This document shows, in pieces, positions 1 through 9,036 of a stretch of DNA of 64,000 bases; positions within the stretch are counted from its first letter, which is position 1, and every line of letters starts with the position of its first letter. The stretch is from Desulfobacterales bacterium (lineage in GTDB: Bacteria > Desulfobacterota > Desulfobacteria > Desulfobacterales > Desulfosalsimonadaceae). The position numbers were made by a program, and so were the translations under genes. The notes under the pieces are model-generated. The model was not told the DNA's origin. It saw nothing but the letters and a program-made list of their open reading frames with translations, and did not search any database. The stretch is taken from positions 496,001 through 560,000 of the forward strand of contig JAXHNP010000003.1 of assembly GCA_034520365.1 (NCBI GenBank), written 5' to 3'.

Positions 1-70
1 CCACGAGAATAAACGGGTACCGGTGGGGAAGCACGGAGAGAATTTTCCGGATATCATATGCTGGGATCAT
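1..70 (-). CDS. fabZ: 3-hydroxyacyl-ACP dehydratase FabZ, N-terminal fragment (cut by window edge)
   Basis: Only the first 23 codons lie in the window. The ATG is at 70-68 and the peptide starts MIPAYDIRKILSVL followed by PHRYPFILV, which is the conserved N-terminus of FabZ (the DI..IL..LPHRYPF pattern, including the active-site His region). FabZ dehydrates beta-hydroxyacyl-ACP in cytosolic type II fatty acid synthesis. It starts 29 bases after the lpxD stop, and lpxD-fabZ is the usual order in lipid A gene clusters, so it is probably the next gene of that operon. The catalytic Glu region lies outside the window. Confidence 0.88.
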   Translation of the reverse strand, partial: MIPAYDIRKILSVLPHRYPFILV

Positions 71-99
71 TTCATGAAGCCCTGCGCCAATCGGTTAAA

Positions 100-1152
100 T
101 CACCTGTTGTCATTTTGTCCGGTATCATCGCTGCCGGTGAGATTTTTGACAGCCGCCTCAAGCTTTTCAATCCGTTTTTTGAGATCCGGCAATCGCGGAA
201 TGATCCGGTGGACTTTGAGCCACTGCCGGTGCGGCATCTCCGGCGTACCGGAGACCACCCGGCCCGCCTCCACAGATCGCGTGACCCCGGCCTGGGGCCC
301 GATGGTGGCAAAATCGCCGATTTGGATATGCCCGCCCACCCCGGCCTGCCCGGCCAGGGTCACATTTTTTCCCACGGTGGCGCTGCCGGCGATCCCGACC
401 TGGGCGACGATCAGGGAATTTTCCCCGATGGTTACATTATGGCCGATATGGACCTGGTTATCGGTTTTTACCCCCTGCCTGATCCAGGTGCGGCCGAAGG
501 TCGCCCGGTCAATGGTATTGCAGGCCCCGATTTCCGCATCATCGTCAATCTGAACAATACCCACCTGCGGAATTTTAAAATGCCGCTCCCCGTCCGGGAC
601 AAAGCCGTAGCCGTCACTGCCGATCACCGTTCCGGAATGAATAATCACCCGGCAGCCGATACAGCAGTTAGCATAGATCACTACATTCGGATAGACTTCT
701 GTGTCATCCCCGATCCGTACACCATCTCCCACCACGACCCCGGGATGGATCCAGACCCGGTCACCGATCGCTGCTTTGTCGCCGATGACCGCTGCCGGGC
801 CTATGGAGACATCCCGGCCGCACTGAAAATTATCCCCGATACAGGCCCTTGGGCTGATGCCGGCGGCCGGCCGGGTTTTCGGATAAAACCAGTGCAATGC
901 CCGGGCAAACGCCAGACGCGGTGAATCGGAATAGACCAGATTGGCTGAAACACAATAAGTGTCCCCGCGCGGAACAATAACCGCGGCAGCGGCTGAATCA
1001 TCAATTTTTTTGAGGGTTTTGGCGTTTTCCGCAAACGTGATCTCATGAGGCCCGGCCGCATCAAAGGGCGCGATGCCGCGGATCACTTGGCGGCCATTGC
1101 CGGCCAGCTCCCCGCCGATGATATCCACCAGATCGGCTAGCGCAATCTCCAT
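100..1152 (-). CDS. lpxD: UDP-3-O-(3-hydroxyacyl)glucosamine N-acyltransferase LpxD
   Basis: 350 residues, the usual LpxD length. LpxD transfers a 3-hydroxyacyl chain from acyl-ACP to the 2-amino group of UDP-3-O-acylglucosamine, the third step of lipid A synthesis, at the cytosolic face of the inner membrane. Residues 1-100 match the N-terminal uridine-binding domain (ITFAENAKTLKKI). Residues about 105-310 are left-handed beta-helix hexapeptide repeats such as IGDKAAIGDRVWIHPG and IGHNVTIGENSLIVAQ; the His in VHIGHNV is at the catalytic position of the family. A short alpha-helical tail (LKKRIEKLEAAVKNL) closes the protein. It lies between skp and fabZ in a lipid A/outer-membrane cluster. 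Confidence 0.96.
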   Translation of the reverse strand: MEIALADLVDIIGGELAGNGRQVIRGIAPFDAAGPHEITFAENAKTLKKIDDSAAAAVIVPRGDTYCVSANLVYSDSPRLAFARALHWFYPKTRPAAGISPRACIGDNFQCGRDVSIGPAAVIGDKAAIGDRVWIHPGVVVGDGVRIGDDTEVYPNVVIYANCCIGCRVIIHSGTVIGSDGYGFVPDGERHFKIPQVGIVQIDDDAEIGACNTIDRATFGRTWIRQGVKTDNQVHIGHNVTIGENSLIVAQVGIAGSATVGKNVTLAGQAGVGGHIQIGDFATIGPQAGVTRSVEAGRVVSGTPEMPHRQWLKVHRIIPRLPDLKKRIEKLEAAVKNLTGSDDTGQNDNR

Positions 1153-1219
1153 GTCAAATAACCTCCGGCGGGCTTATAAAAAAGGCCATCCCATAGTTTT
1201 TGGCAAAGCCCCGAATTTA

Positions 1220-1747
1220 TCACGAGTCCGAATATGTGGCGTTATATTTTTCAATCAGCCTGTCTGTTATGTCAATGGAGTTAGGATAATAAATGGCCGC
1301 GCTTTTTTCGATGATCAGCAGATACCCCTCCTCCTTTCCGATCTCCTCGGCCAATGAAAAGATCTCGGTCTGAAGCTTCTCAAGCAGCTTGGTCTCAAGC
1401 TCCCGCAGCTCGGATTGATACTTTTTCTGCTTGGATTGAAAATCATACTTTTTAATATCCAGTTCCCGCTGTTTTTCCTCGCGCTTTTTCCGGCTCATCA
1501 CCATGGACTCGCGGTCTAGCTGCTCCCGCAGCTTTTCGATTTCAGTGCCGAGTTCCCGGATATCACTTTCCATTTCACGCCCCTTTTTCTGGAGCTGCGC
1601 CTGGATGTCTTTACCCGCCTCGGATTCCGTAAGAATCCGCTGAAAATCCACAATGCCGATCTTTGCCACATCCGCTCCCCATGCCGGGACTGCGCACACA
1701 GCCGCCACTGCTATACATGCAAAAACGGAGACAATCACTCGCTTCAT
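1220..1747 (-). CDS. skp: Periplasmic chaperone Skp/OmpH family
   Basis: 175 residues. A signal peptide is visible (MKRVIVSVFACIAVAAVCAV, cleavage likely after PAWGA near residue 25), followed by the IGIVDFQRIL start of the OmpH domain and a long charged coiled coil (about residues 40-125) that forms the tentacle-like arms of the Skp trimer. Skp holds unfolded outer-membrane proteins in the periplasm on their way to BamA, whose gene lies directly upstream. The ribosome-binding site AAGGGGGA precedes the ATG. The 65-base gap to bamA contains four TAATACC heptamers. Confidence 0.9.
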   Translation of the reverse strand: MKRVIVSVFACIAVAAVCAVPAWGADVAKIGIVDFQRILTESEAGKDIQAQLQKKGREMESDIRELGTEIEKLREQLDRESMVMSRKKREEKQRELDIKKYDFQSKQKKYQSELRELETKLLEKLQTEIFSLAEEIGKEEGYLLIIEKSAAIYYPNSIDITDRLIEKYNATYSDS

Positions 1748-1776
1748 ATTTCCCCCTTATTTTCAAAGTATTCCAC

Positions 1777-1804
1777 TAATACCTAATACCTAACACCTAA
1801 TACC
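1777..1804 (-). repeat. Heptamer array, 4 units (TAATACC type)
   Basis: Four tandem 7-base units, TAATACC TAATACC TAACACC TAATACC as read on the plus strand, fill most of the bamA-skp gap. The same unit recurs at 36130-36206, 41374-41401, 43959-43993 and 47093-47183. Confidence 0.85.
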
Positions 1805-1812
1805 TTTCTATA

Positions 1813-4050
1813 TCAAAAACTGCCGCCAATGGAAAACTCCCATCGTCCGCTGTCCTCGCCCTCCCGGCGGTCCAGAATATGGCCGCGCTCCAGGCGAAGC
1901 GGTCCCATGGGCGAATACCAGCGGATCCCGTATCCCCAGCTCTCCCGCATGTCATCGAATTTGATCGGGCCGTCGGCATAGGCGTTTCCCGTATCATAGA
2001 ACACCAGCCCGACCAGCCCCTGCTCCATCAGTAACGGCACGAGGTACTCCACATTGAACTGAACATATTTATCCCCGCCGAACTCGATGCCGTCCTCATT
2101 TTCCGGACTCACATCCCGCCAGTCAAATCCGCGCAGGGAATTGATACCGCCCAGATAGAACCGTTCATAGTCCGGCAGAATCTTGCCCGTATTCCGGGTG
2201 ATATACCCGGTTTCCCCATGCAGAAATCCCACGGTCTTCCAAAACAGCGGGAAATACCAGCCGGTTTCCGCGGTAATTTTGGTAAATCCAATATTCCCGC
2301 CAAGACCGGCATATTCCAGGGTCAGCCGGTGCTTTGATCCTTCGGTGGGATTAAATTGCCGGTTCCGGGAATCATAGACCAGACTGGTGGATACGCTGCT
2401 TTCAACAAACTCGCCCTCTTCGATGATGGGCTTGTAGACTTCGGTTACATTATCAATGGTGCTCACATCATAGGCGTATTGAATATAGGCCCGGGTATAG
2501 TCAAACACCTCATACCCGAACCGGAGGGCGCCGCCCCGGCTGTCCCGGTCATACTCATCATAGTCGCGCTCCCATTTATTGGCTTCGATGGTCATGGAAA
2601 GCGGGATATCAAACAGCCAGGGCTCCGTAAACCGGGCATCAAACTGCTGGGAGGAGCCGCCCGCCTGTACCCTGAAATCCAGGTGCTGGCCCCGGCCGAA
2701 CAAATTGCGCTCTGAGATGGAGGTCATGACATACAAGCCGTCGATGCCGCTGTAGCCGCCGCCAAAACTGAAGGTGCCGGTGGGTTTTTCCTCCACCGCA
2801 ATGTTTAGAATCATCTGATCGTCCGCGCTTCCATCCTGCCGCCGCACTTTGACATCCTTGAAATAATCCAGCCGGTACAAATCCCGGATACTTTTCTTAA
2901 GCCCGGAGCCGTCATATTTTTCGCCTTCATAGACCTCAAGCTCCCGGCGGATGACTTTATCCCGGGTCTTGGTATTGCCCTCAATGACGATACGTTCAAA
3001 ATAAACCGGCTCATTCTTCTGGATATGAAATACGATATCAATCGCCCGGGCCTCTTCCGGCTTTTTGATCTCCGGCGCAATATCGGCGCGGGCATACCCC
3101 TCATCCGAATAGATATCAGAAAGGGTCATCACATCCTGGCGAATGGCCTGCCGGTTGAAATATTTTTCCTCAGGGGAGGCCAGTTTTTCGTGCAGACTTT
3201 CCGCCGGCTGAATCAAGTCCCCGGAAAGACGAATTTCGCCCATCTCAAACCGTTTGCCCTCTTGGATTTTAATTATAATCTCAATCCAGTCATCCTCGTA
3301 GATGATTTCCGGCTCCCCGATACGGGCTTCGGCATAGCCGTTATTATGGTAAAAATCAGACAGCTTCATCCTGTCCTGGTTCAGGGTCTCCGTATCCAGA
3401 TCCCCTGAGCCGGTAAGCCAGGAAAAAAATCCTTTTTCCGATGTCTTGATTTTCTTTTTAAGGGTCTTGTCATCAAAGTCCTGGTTGCCTTCAAAACGGA
3501 TCTCCCGAATCCGAAGCTTCTTGCCCTCTTCGATTTTAAATTCCAGGTTGGCCTGGTTGTGGTCAAGGGATTCGACCGCATACGTGACTTTGACATTATG
3601 GTAGTTTTTGTCCTGATAGAGGGTCTCGATCTGCTTAATATTGCGTTTAATACGAAAAATATTGAGGATCGAGCCGGTGGTGATATCAATATTATCCTTG
3701 ATTTCCTGATCATCATAAACGCGGTTGCCGGAAATCTCAATCAGCTTTATGGTCGGCTTTTCCTTGACCCGGAAAATGACAATCTTGCCCTCCGGCCCGG
3801 ATTCGCTTTCCACCCGGATATCATCGAAATAGCCCATGGAAAATATGGCTTCAAGGTCCCGGGACAACTGCTCCGTATCATAGGGATCCCCGGGGCGGGT
3901 CTCAACCACCCGCAGAATGGCATCGTCTTCGATCCGTTGATTGCCCTTGACCTGGACCTCAGAGACCGTCTCCGCCGCTTGTACAATATGGGTTGCAAAA
4001 ACCAGACAGCCGAAAACCGCCAGCATCAAACCAATAAGTTGCCTTTGCAT
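1813..4050 (-). CDS. bamA: Outer membrane protein assembly factor BamA
   Basis: 745 residues from the ATG at 4050; a TTG one codon upstream also opens the frame, but the GTGAGG ribosome-binding site suits the ATG. BamA is the central beta-barrel of the BAM complex that folds and inserts outer-membrane proteins. The sequence shows a signal peptide (MQRQLIGLMLAVFGCLVFAT, cut near VQAAE), five POTRA domains over about residues 28-420 (for example VQVKGNQRIEDDAILRVV and IVIEGNTKTRDKVIRREL), and a 16-strand barrel from about 430. The barrel carries the lid motif region GGINSLRGFDWRDVSP and a C-terminal Phe (FSIGGSF), the usual BAM recognition end. The neighbours lolD and skp fit an envelope-assembly operon. 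Confidence 0.97.
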   Translation of the reverse strand: MQRQLIGLMLAVFGCLVFATHIVQAAETVSEVQVKGNQRIEDDAILRVVETRPGDPYDTEQLSRDLEAIFSMGYFDDIRVESESGPEGKIVIFRVKEKPTIKLIEISGNRVYDDQEIKDNIDITTGSILNIFRIKRNIKQIETLYQDKNYHNVKVTYAVESLDHNQANLEFKIEEGKKLRIREIRFEGNQDFDDKTLKKKIKTSEKGFFSWLTGSGDLDTETLNQDRMKLSDFYHNNGYAEARIGEPEIIYEDDWIEIIIKIQEGKRFEMGEIRLSGDLIQPAESLHEKLASPEEKYFNRQAIRQDVMTLSDIYSDEGYARADIAPEIKKPEEARAIDIVFHIQKNEPVYFERIVIEGNTKTRDKVIRRELEVYEGEKYDGSGLKKSIRDLYRLDYFKDVKVRRQDGSADDQMILNIAVEEKPTGTFSFGGGYSGIDGLYVMTSISERNLFGRGQHLDFRVQAGGSSQQFDARFTEPWLFDIPLSMTIEANKWERDYDEYDRDSRGGALRFGYEVFDYTRAYIQYAYDVSTIDNVTEVYKPIIEEGEFVESSVSTSLVYDSRNRQFNPTEGSKHRLTLEYAGLGGNIGFTKITAETGWYFPLFWKTVGFLHGETGYITRNTGKILPDYERFYLGGINSLRGFDWRDVSPENEDGIEFGGDKYVQFNVEYLVPLLMEQGLVGLVFYDTGNAYADGPIKFDDMRESWGYGIRWYSPMGPLRLERGHILDRREGEDSGRWEFSIGGSF

Positions 4051-4056
4051 CAAACC

Positions 4057-4791
4057 TCACTTTAAATCCACCAGTTTGCCTTCAGAAAGCGTTAACTGGC
4101 GACGCATATAATCCGCTAAGTAAAGATTGTGGGTGACCACCACAATCGTCATGCCGAACTCTTCATTTAATTCAAGCAGCAGATCATGGATCTGCCGGCT
4201 GTTTTTTTTATCCAGGTTGCCGGTGGGTTCATCAGCCAGAAGTATTTCGGGCTTTAACACCAGGGCCCGGGCCAGGGCCACCCGCTGCTGCTCGCCGCCG
4301 GACAACTGGGATACCCGATGATGCAGCCGATGCGAAAGCCCCACACGCGAAAGAATCGACTCCGCCACCCCCTGGACTTCGCTTCTTTTCAAGCGCTTAA
4401 TCAATCCGGGCATCATGACATTTTCAAGGGCGGTAAATTCTTCCAGCAGATAATGGAACTGGAACACAAATCCCATGATGCTGTTGCGGAAGGCGGCCAG
4501 ACGTGTGCTGTCAAACCCGCTGATATCGGTTCCGTTATAAATGATCGCCCCCTCATCCGGGGGCTCAAGGGTGCCCAACACATGCAGAAAGGTGGATTTT
4601 CCAATACCGGATTCCCCTAAAATGGCAATGGTTTCCCCCGCATGGATGTCAAAGGACAAATTGTTTAAAATCTCGATAACCGCACCGCTGCTTTGAAACT
4701 GCTTGGATATCCCCTGCAGCCGGATTAGGGGAGCGCCTGTTTCAGGCGCTTTGTCTTGAAAATTTTGGCGCCGCTTGCCGTTTTTATCCAT
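4057..4791 (-). CDS. lolD: Lipoprotein-releasing ABC transporter ATPase LolD
   Basis: 244 residues. LolD is the ATPase of the LolCDE complex that extracts outer-membrane lipoproteins from the inner membrane and hands them to LolA. Walker A is GESGIGKST, the ABC signature is [15 protein letters not shown] and Walker B is [12 protein letters not shown]. The first about 20 residues ([15 protein letters not shown]) extend beyond the typical start. The gene overlaps the 3' end of the lolC/E gene by 8 bases (GGATAA stop inside the ATG context), so translational coupling is likely. The pairing with a LolC/E-type permease distinguishes it from MacB-type ATPases. Confidence 0.93.
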   Translation of the reverse strand: MDKNGKRRQNFQDKAPETGAPLIRLQGISKQFQSSGAVIEILNNLSFDIHAGETIAILGESGIGKSTFLHVLGTLEPPDEGAIIYNGTDISGFDSTRLAAFRNSIMGFVFQFHYLLEEFTALENVMMPGLIKRLKRSEVQGVAESILSRVGLSHRLHHRVSQLSGGEQQRVALARALVLKPEILLADEPTGNLDKKNSRQIHDLLLELNEEFGMTIVVVTHNLYLADYMRRQLTLSEGKLVDLK

Positions 4792-6019
4792 ATCGCAGGG
4801 CCTCCACCGGATTTAACTGCGAGGCTTTATAAGCCGGATAAATGGTGGAAAGAAAACAAATCGCCATTGCCGCCGCCACAATGACCAGCACATCGAGAAA
4901 TTCCAGCTCTATGGGCAGGGTGGTAAAATAGTAGACATCGCCGGGCAGTTCAATAAACTTGTAATGCTTTAAAAGAATGCAGCCGGCGATGCCAAGCACC
5001 GTCCCCAGCGCCGTTCCGATCGTCCCGATCACCGTGCCCTTGAAAACAAAAATTTTCCGAATGCTGCGATGGGTCGCGCCCATGGCCTTTAATATGGCGA
5101 TATCCCGGGTTTTGCCCATCACCATCATGATCAGGGTGCTGGCAATATTAAAGGCCGCCACCAGGATAATAAGGGTCAGAATGATGAACATGGCCTTTTT
5201 CTCAAGTTTTAACGCAGAGAAAAAGTTGCGGTTCATCTGCATCCAGTCGGTCGTCCAAAAGGGGTATCCCAATTGTTCGGAAATCTGACTGGAAACCTGA
5301 TCCGCAGCGTATATATCCTTGATCCGCAATCCAACGCCGGTGGCCGCATCCCCGATTTTCAGCAAATCCTGGGCGGTCTGAATGTGAATATAGGCAAGGG
5401 AGGCGTCATACTCATAAAAACCGGACTCGAAAACGCCGGTCACTTCAAAGCGTTTCATCGTCGGCATATGCCCGATGGGCGACATCATGCCGCGGGGGGA
5501 TATCAAATACACCATGTCCCCCTTGCTGACGCCAAGTTTTGCAGCAAGTTCCTGGCCCAAAATGATCCCCGGCACCTGGACCTCATCCCCTGCGCTCTGC
5601 TGCGGGGTGAGTTTCTGTTTAAGCGCTTTTCGGTCATAGCCTTTTATCGGGTTGCCTTTTGCTGATGGGTCAAGCCCCCGTAAAATGGCGCCGGACAACC
5701 CCCCCGGCGCCCGAAGCATGACTTGCGTATAAACAAACGGGGCGGCGGATGTGATTTCCGGGATTTGCTCAAGTTCTTTTATGATATTCTGATAATTATC
5801 AATCGGCCCATTATGCTTGCGAACAATAACATGGGATTCAACCCCCAATATCTGTTTTTTAAAATAGGATTCCGCGCCGGACATCACCGCAATGACGATA
5901 ATCAGCGCCATAACCCCGACGGTAACGCCGGCGACCGAGAGAAAAGTAATAAAAGAGATAAACGCCTGTTTCTGCCGGGATCTGAGATACCTGGCGCCTA
6001 TGAAGTATTCAAAAGCCAT
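4784..6019 (-). CDS. lolC: Lipoprotein-releasing ABC transporter permease LolC/LolE family
   Basis: 411 residues, the family length. The layout is the MacB/FtsX type: one N-terminal transmembrane helix (about residues 22-45, FLSVAGVTVGVMALIIVIAV), a large periplasmic domain (about 50-265) and three C-terminal helices (about 275-300, 325-350 and 375-400). The end [13 protein letters not shown] is typical of LolC/LolE. Only one permease gene is present, so the complex may be a homodimer here, as in many non-gammaproteobacteria; the symbol lolC is a choice between lolC and lolE. It starts 18 bases after lysS ends and overlaps lolD. Confidence 0.92.
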   Translation of the reverse strand: MAFEYFIGARYLRSRQKQAFISFITFLSVAGVTVGVMALIIVIAVMSGAESYFKKQILGVESHVIVRKHNGPIDNYQNIIKELEQIPEITSAAPFVYTQVMLRAPGGLSGAILRGLDPSAKGNPIKGYDRKALKQKLTPQQSAGDEVQVPGIILGQELAAKLGVSKGDMVYLISPRGMMSPIGHMPTMKRFEVTGVFESGFYEYDASLAYIHIQTAQDLLKIGDAATGVGLRIKDIYAADQVSSQISEQLGYPFWTTDWMQMNRNFFSALKLEKKAMFIILTLIILVAAFNIASTLIMMVMGKTRDIAILKAMGATHRSIRKIFVFKGTVIGTIGTALGTVLGIAGCILLKHYKFIELPGDVYYFTTLPIELEFLDVLVIVAAAMAICFLSTIYPAYKASQLNPVEALRYG

Positions 6020-6037
6020 GGATAAGCGTCACCGGAA

Positions 6038-7537
6038 TCAGCCCTTGTCCGAGGGGCGCATATGAGGGAACAGGATGACATCACGGATCGATGCGCTATT
6101 GGTCAGCAGCATGGCCAGCCGATCAATGCCCACCCCTTCACCGGCGGTCGGCGGCATGCCGTACTCCAGAGCCTGAATATAATCTTCATCCAGCATGGGC
6201 GGATCATCATCTGCTTCGGACTTATTCTTCAGCTGCCGCCAAAATCGCTCCTTTTGATCCACCGGGTCGTTTAATTCAGAAAACCCGTTGGCAATTTCGC
6301 GGCCCGCGATAAACAGTTCAAATCGATCCGTGATATCCGGATTCTCTTTATTTCGGCGGGAAAGCGGGGAGACTTCCACCGGATAGCCGGTAATAAATGT
6401 CGGCTGCTTAAGCTTCGGCTCAACCAGCGCATCAAAGACCTTGGTCATCAGCTTGCCGTGTCCGATGGTTTGGCCGGCGTGATCGGGTTTTATTGAAATC
6501 CCCTGTTCTTGTGCGAATGCCTTGAGCTTATCGGGGTCTTGTATCGTTTCGGACGGCACCCCGCCGATTGAATAAATCGCCGCCTCAAGGGTCAGGCGCT
6601 GCCAGGGGCTGTTAAAATCGATTATTTCATCCTGATATGCCACTTTCAAATCGCCGCAGACAGCCATGGCAGCCGCCTTAACCATTTCTTCCGTCAAACT
6701 CATCAAGTCCTCATAAGTGGCATAGGCCTGGTAAAACTCCAGCATGGTGAACTCGGGATTGTGCTGTGTGGAGATCCCCTCATTCCGAAAATTGCGATTG
6801 ATTTCAAAGACCCGCTCAAATCCGCCGGCAACCAGGCGTTTCAGGTAAAGCTCCGGAGCGATGCGCAGATATAGATCCATGCCCAGCGCATTGTGATGGG
6901 TCTTAAACGGCCTTGCATCCGCCCCCCCCGGAATCGGCTGCATCATCGGGGTTTCCGCCTCCAGATAATCGCGCTCGATTAAAAACTGGCGAATAGTTTT
7001 GATCAACAAGCTGCGCTTGACAAAAACCTCCCGCACCTCCGGGTTCATGATCAGATCCAGGTAGCGCTGCCGATATCTTTTCTCCGGGTCCTTTAAGCCA
7101 TGGAACTTCTCCGGCATCGGCCGCAGGGACTTGGAAAGCAGTCTGATTTCATCCGCCAGAAGGGTCCACTCGCCGGTCTTTGTCTGAAACATTGTTCCGG
7201 CGAGCCCGATGAAATCCCCCACATCAAACTGTTTAAATAATGCATATGCCTCCTCGCCCACTTTGTCCTGACGCACATAGGCCTGCAGCTGTCCGGTCCG
7301 GTCCCGGAATCGGATAAACGCGGATTTGCCGAATCGATTGACCGCCATGATGCGGCCGGCCGAATGCAAACTTGCGGTTTCTTTTCCCATCTGATCCGGA
7401 TCCGCATCGATCATTGCCAGAATATCCCGAACCGTATGGGAGACCCGAAAATCATTCGGATATAGTTCAATTCCATTCGCTTCCAGCGAGCGGGCCTTTT
7501 CATGCCGTTTTTCAATAATATCTTTTGTCTGTTCCAT
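6038..7537 (-). CDS. lysS: Lysyl-tRNA synthetase, class II
   Basis: 499 residues when started at the ATG at 7537 (MEQTKDIIEKRHEKARSLE). The frame stays open 37 codons further upstream, but that extension (to 7648) does not resemble LysRS and coincides with a possible promoter. LysS charges tRNA-Lys in the cytosol. The N-terminal OB-fold anticodon-binding domain covers about residues 50-150 (RIMAVNRFGKSAFIRFRD). The class II catalytic core follows, with motif 2 (FRNEGISTQHNPEFTMLE) and motif 3 (GVGIDRLAMLLT). It lies between a PilS-like kinase and lolC, 163 bases from the former. Confidence 0.96.
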   Translation of the reverse strand: MEQTKDIIEKRHEKARSLEANGIELYPNDFRVSHTVRDILAMIDADPDQMGKETASLHSAGRIMAVNRFGKSAFIRFRDRTGQLQAYVRQDKVGEEAYALFKQFDVGDFIGLAGTMFQTKTGEWTLLADEIRLLSKSLRPMPEKFHGLKDPEKRYRQRYLDLIMNPEVREVFVKRSLLIKTIRQFLIERDYLEAETPMMQPIPGGADARPFKTHHNALGMDLYLRIAPELYLKRLVAGGFERVFEINRNFRNEGISTQHNPEFTMLEFYQAYATYEDLMSLTEEMVKAAAMAVCGDLKVAYQDEIIDFNSPWQRLTLEAAIYSIGGVPSETIQDPDKLKAFAQEQGISIKPDHAGQTIGHGKLMTKVFDALVEPKLKQPTFITGYPVEVSPLSRRNKENPDITDRFELFIAGREIANGFSELNDPVDQKERFWRQLKNKSEADDDPPMLDEDYIQALEYGMPPTAGEGVGIDRLAMLLTNSASIRDVILFPHMRPSDKG

Positions 7538-7619
7538 TACAGCCGCATACCTTGTCAATTTCACGCGGTAATTAAATAGCGCCTGACCGCTTTCCAGCCA
7601 CCGTTTCTCGTTAACCGGC

Positions 7620-7648
7620 TTGCTATCCCATTTCCCGTTGCCTGTCAA
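7620..7648 (-). promoter_or_regulatory. Candidate sigma-70 promoter for lysS
   Basis: On the minus strand TTGACA (7648-7643) is followed after 17 bases by TAGCAA. The -35 box is perfect and the -10 box is weak. It would give a leader of about 75 bases to the lysS ATG at 7537 and allow lysS and the envelope genes to be expressed separately from pilC. Confidence 0.35.
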
Positions 7649-7700
7649 GATTTTGTTGGACAGGGGTGGGGGGTCAATTAATTGGAAAAAAAGTTAATTT

Positions 7701-9020
7701 CTATTTAGAAGGTTCGTTTGGCGGGGAGGAGACGCGGGCCAGCGGCAGCTTGACGGTAAATGTGCTGCCCTGCTCCGGCTTGCTCTGCACATCAATCAAC
7801 CCGTCATATGAGGTTAGAATCCGCTGGACGATGGAAAGACCCAGCCCGGTGCCCTTGGCCTTTCCGGTAAAAAACGGATCAAAAATCGACTGCTGAATCT
7901 CTTCAGACATGCCGCACCCATTATCTGAAATAACCATACAGGCATATCGGGACGCCTGGGCATACAGGACAACATCGATGCGGCCCGACTTGCCCGTGGC
8001 TTCCATGGCATTTAAGAGCAAGTTCCAGACAACCTGCCGGAAGTGCTCCGGATCGATTTCAACCGGGATGTCCGCATCAATGCGTTTGCGAATGTCAGGC
8101 CGCTGCTGCGGGTTGCTTGTCTCAAACTGCTTGACAATCTCTCTGAGTTCACGATCCAGGAAAATAAGTTTTTTATTTCCCGGCTGGGGACGTGCAAACA
8201 TTAAAAATTCATTGACCAATGAACTGATCCGGTCGGACTCCCTTAACACGATATCCATCAAGCGGGCATGGTCCCCGTTGTGTAAGGCTTCATCCTTTAG
8301 CACCTGGATGGCCCCGCTCATTGACGCCAGCGGATTTTTGATTTCATGGGCCAGCCCGGCAGCCATTTCTCCAATCGCGGCAAGCTTCTCCACCCGCTTG
8401 ACCTGTGCCTCCATTGCCCATAGATCACGCTTTGCCCGCTTTTCCTGCTCTGAGAGGTAACCGGCCAGAAAAGCCACGGCAAAACAGGCGATGATGGTCA
8501 TTAACAGCCTGAATATGACATAATTCCAGTCGTAATTGGCCATCATAAAATTCGGCCCCGCATCAAAGGGATGAATAAGGCCGTAATATTCGAGATCCAC
8601 CATCACTCCGTACAGGAGACTGCAAAAAACAGCGGTTACCATGCCGCCGTTTCGGAACAGGATCATACTGGCATAAATGATCACCAAAAGATAAAGGAAG
8701 GAAAATATGCTGGAAAAACTGCCGGTCAGAAAAATAATGCCGGTCACCAGCAGGGTATCAATGATGATTTGGGCATAGCCCAACAGCACCAGCCGGCGGG
8801 TATATTGGAGAATGATCCGATACAGGAGGGATAACAGGATGGCCAGGCCGGCGATGGTGTTTAAAAAAAACAGGGGCGGGGTGAAAAAGGTCTGCTGCTC
8901 CCGTATACCGGCAAATGTTGCTGAAGCCAGAAGCACCAGGGCAAAGAGCACCCGGAAGAAAATCAACCACTTGAGCTTGCGGTAAAGGTCGAATTCAGGG
9001 GTATTTTTTTTAAAAATCAT
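7701..9020 (-). CDS. Membrane sensor histidine kinase, PilS-like
   Basis: 439 residues. About six hydrophobic segments occupy residues 18-190. They are followed by a DHp domain with the H-box AAGLAHEIKNPLASMSG (phospho-acceptor His225) and an HATPase domain with an N-box (VVWNLLLNAMEATG), G1 (DNGCGMSE) and G2 (GKAKGTGLGLSI). No PAS domain is obvious between membrane and H-box. A six-helix sensor next to pilC is the architecture and position of PilS, the kinase of the PilS-PilR system that controls pilin transcription, so PilS is the best guess. No pilR-like regulator follows; lysS does. The gene starts 16 bases after pilC ends. Confidence 0.75.
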   Translation of the reverse strand: MIFKKNTPEFDLYRKLKWLIFFRVLFALVLLASATFAGIREQQTFFTPPLFFLNTIAGLAILLSLLYRIILQYTRRLVLLGYAQIIIDTLLVTGIIFLTGSFSSIFSFLYLLVIIYASMILFRNGGMVTAVFCSLLYGVMVDLEYYGLIHPFDAGPNFMMANYDWNYVIFRLLMTIIACFAVAFLAGYLSEQEKRAKRDLWAMEAQVKRVEKLAAIGEMAAGLAHEIKNPLASMSGAIQVLKDEALHNGDHARLMDIVLRESDRISSLVNEFLMFARPQPGNKKLIFLDRELREIVKQFETSNPQQRPDIRKRIDADIPVEIDPEHFRQVVWNLLLNAMEATGKSGRIDVVLYAQASRYACMVISDNGCGMSEEIQQSIFDPFFTGKAKGTGLGLSIVQRILTSYDGLIDVQSKPEQGSTFTVKLPLARVSSPPNEPSK

Positions 9021-9036
9021 TCAACAGCGGATTTTT

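Noticed and set aside
58-924. Long plus-strand open frame opposite lpxD (about 288 codons)
   Set aside because: It is the mirror of a clear lpxD gene with hexapeptide repeats; the predicted peptide is rich in Pro, Asp and Gly with no family resemblance.
7538-7648. Upstream extension of lysS by 37 codons
   Set aside because: The residues do not resemble any LysRS N-terminus and the region carries a TTGACA box; the ATG at 7537 gives the normal length.
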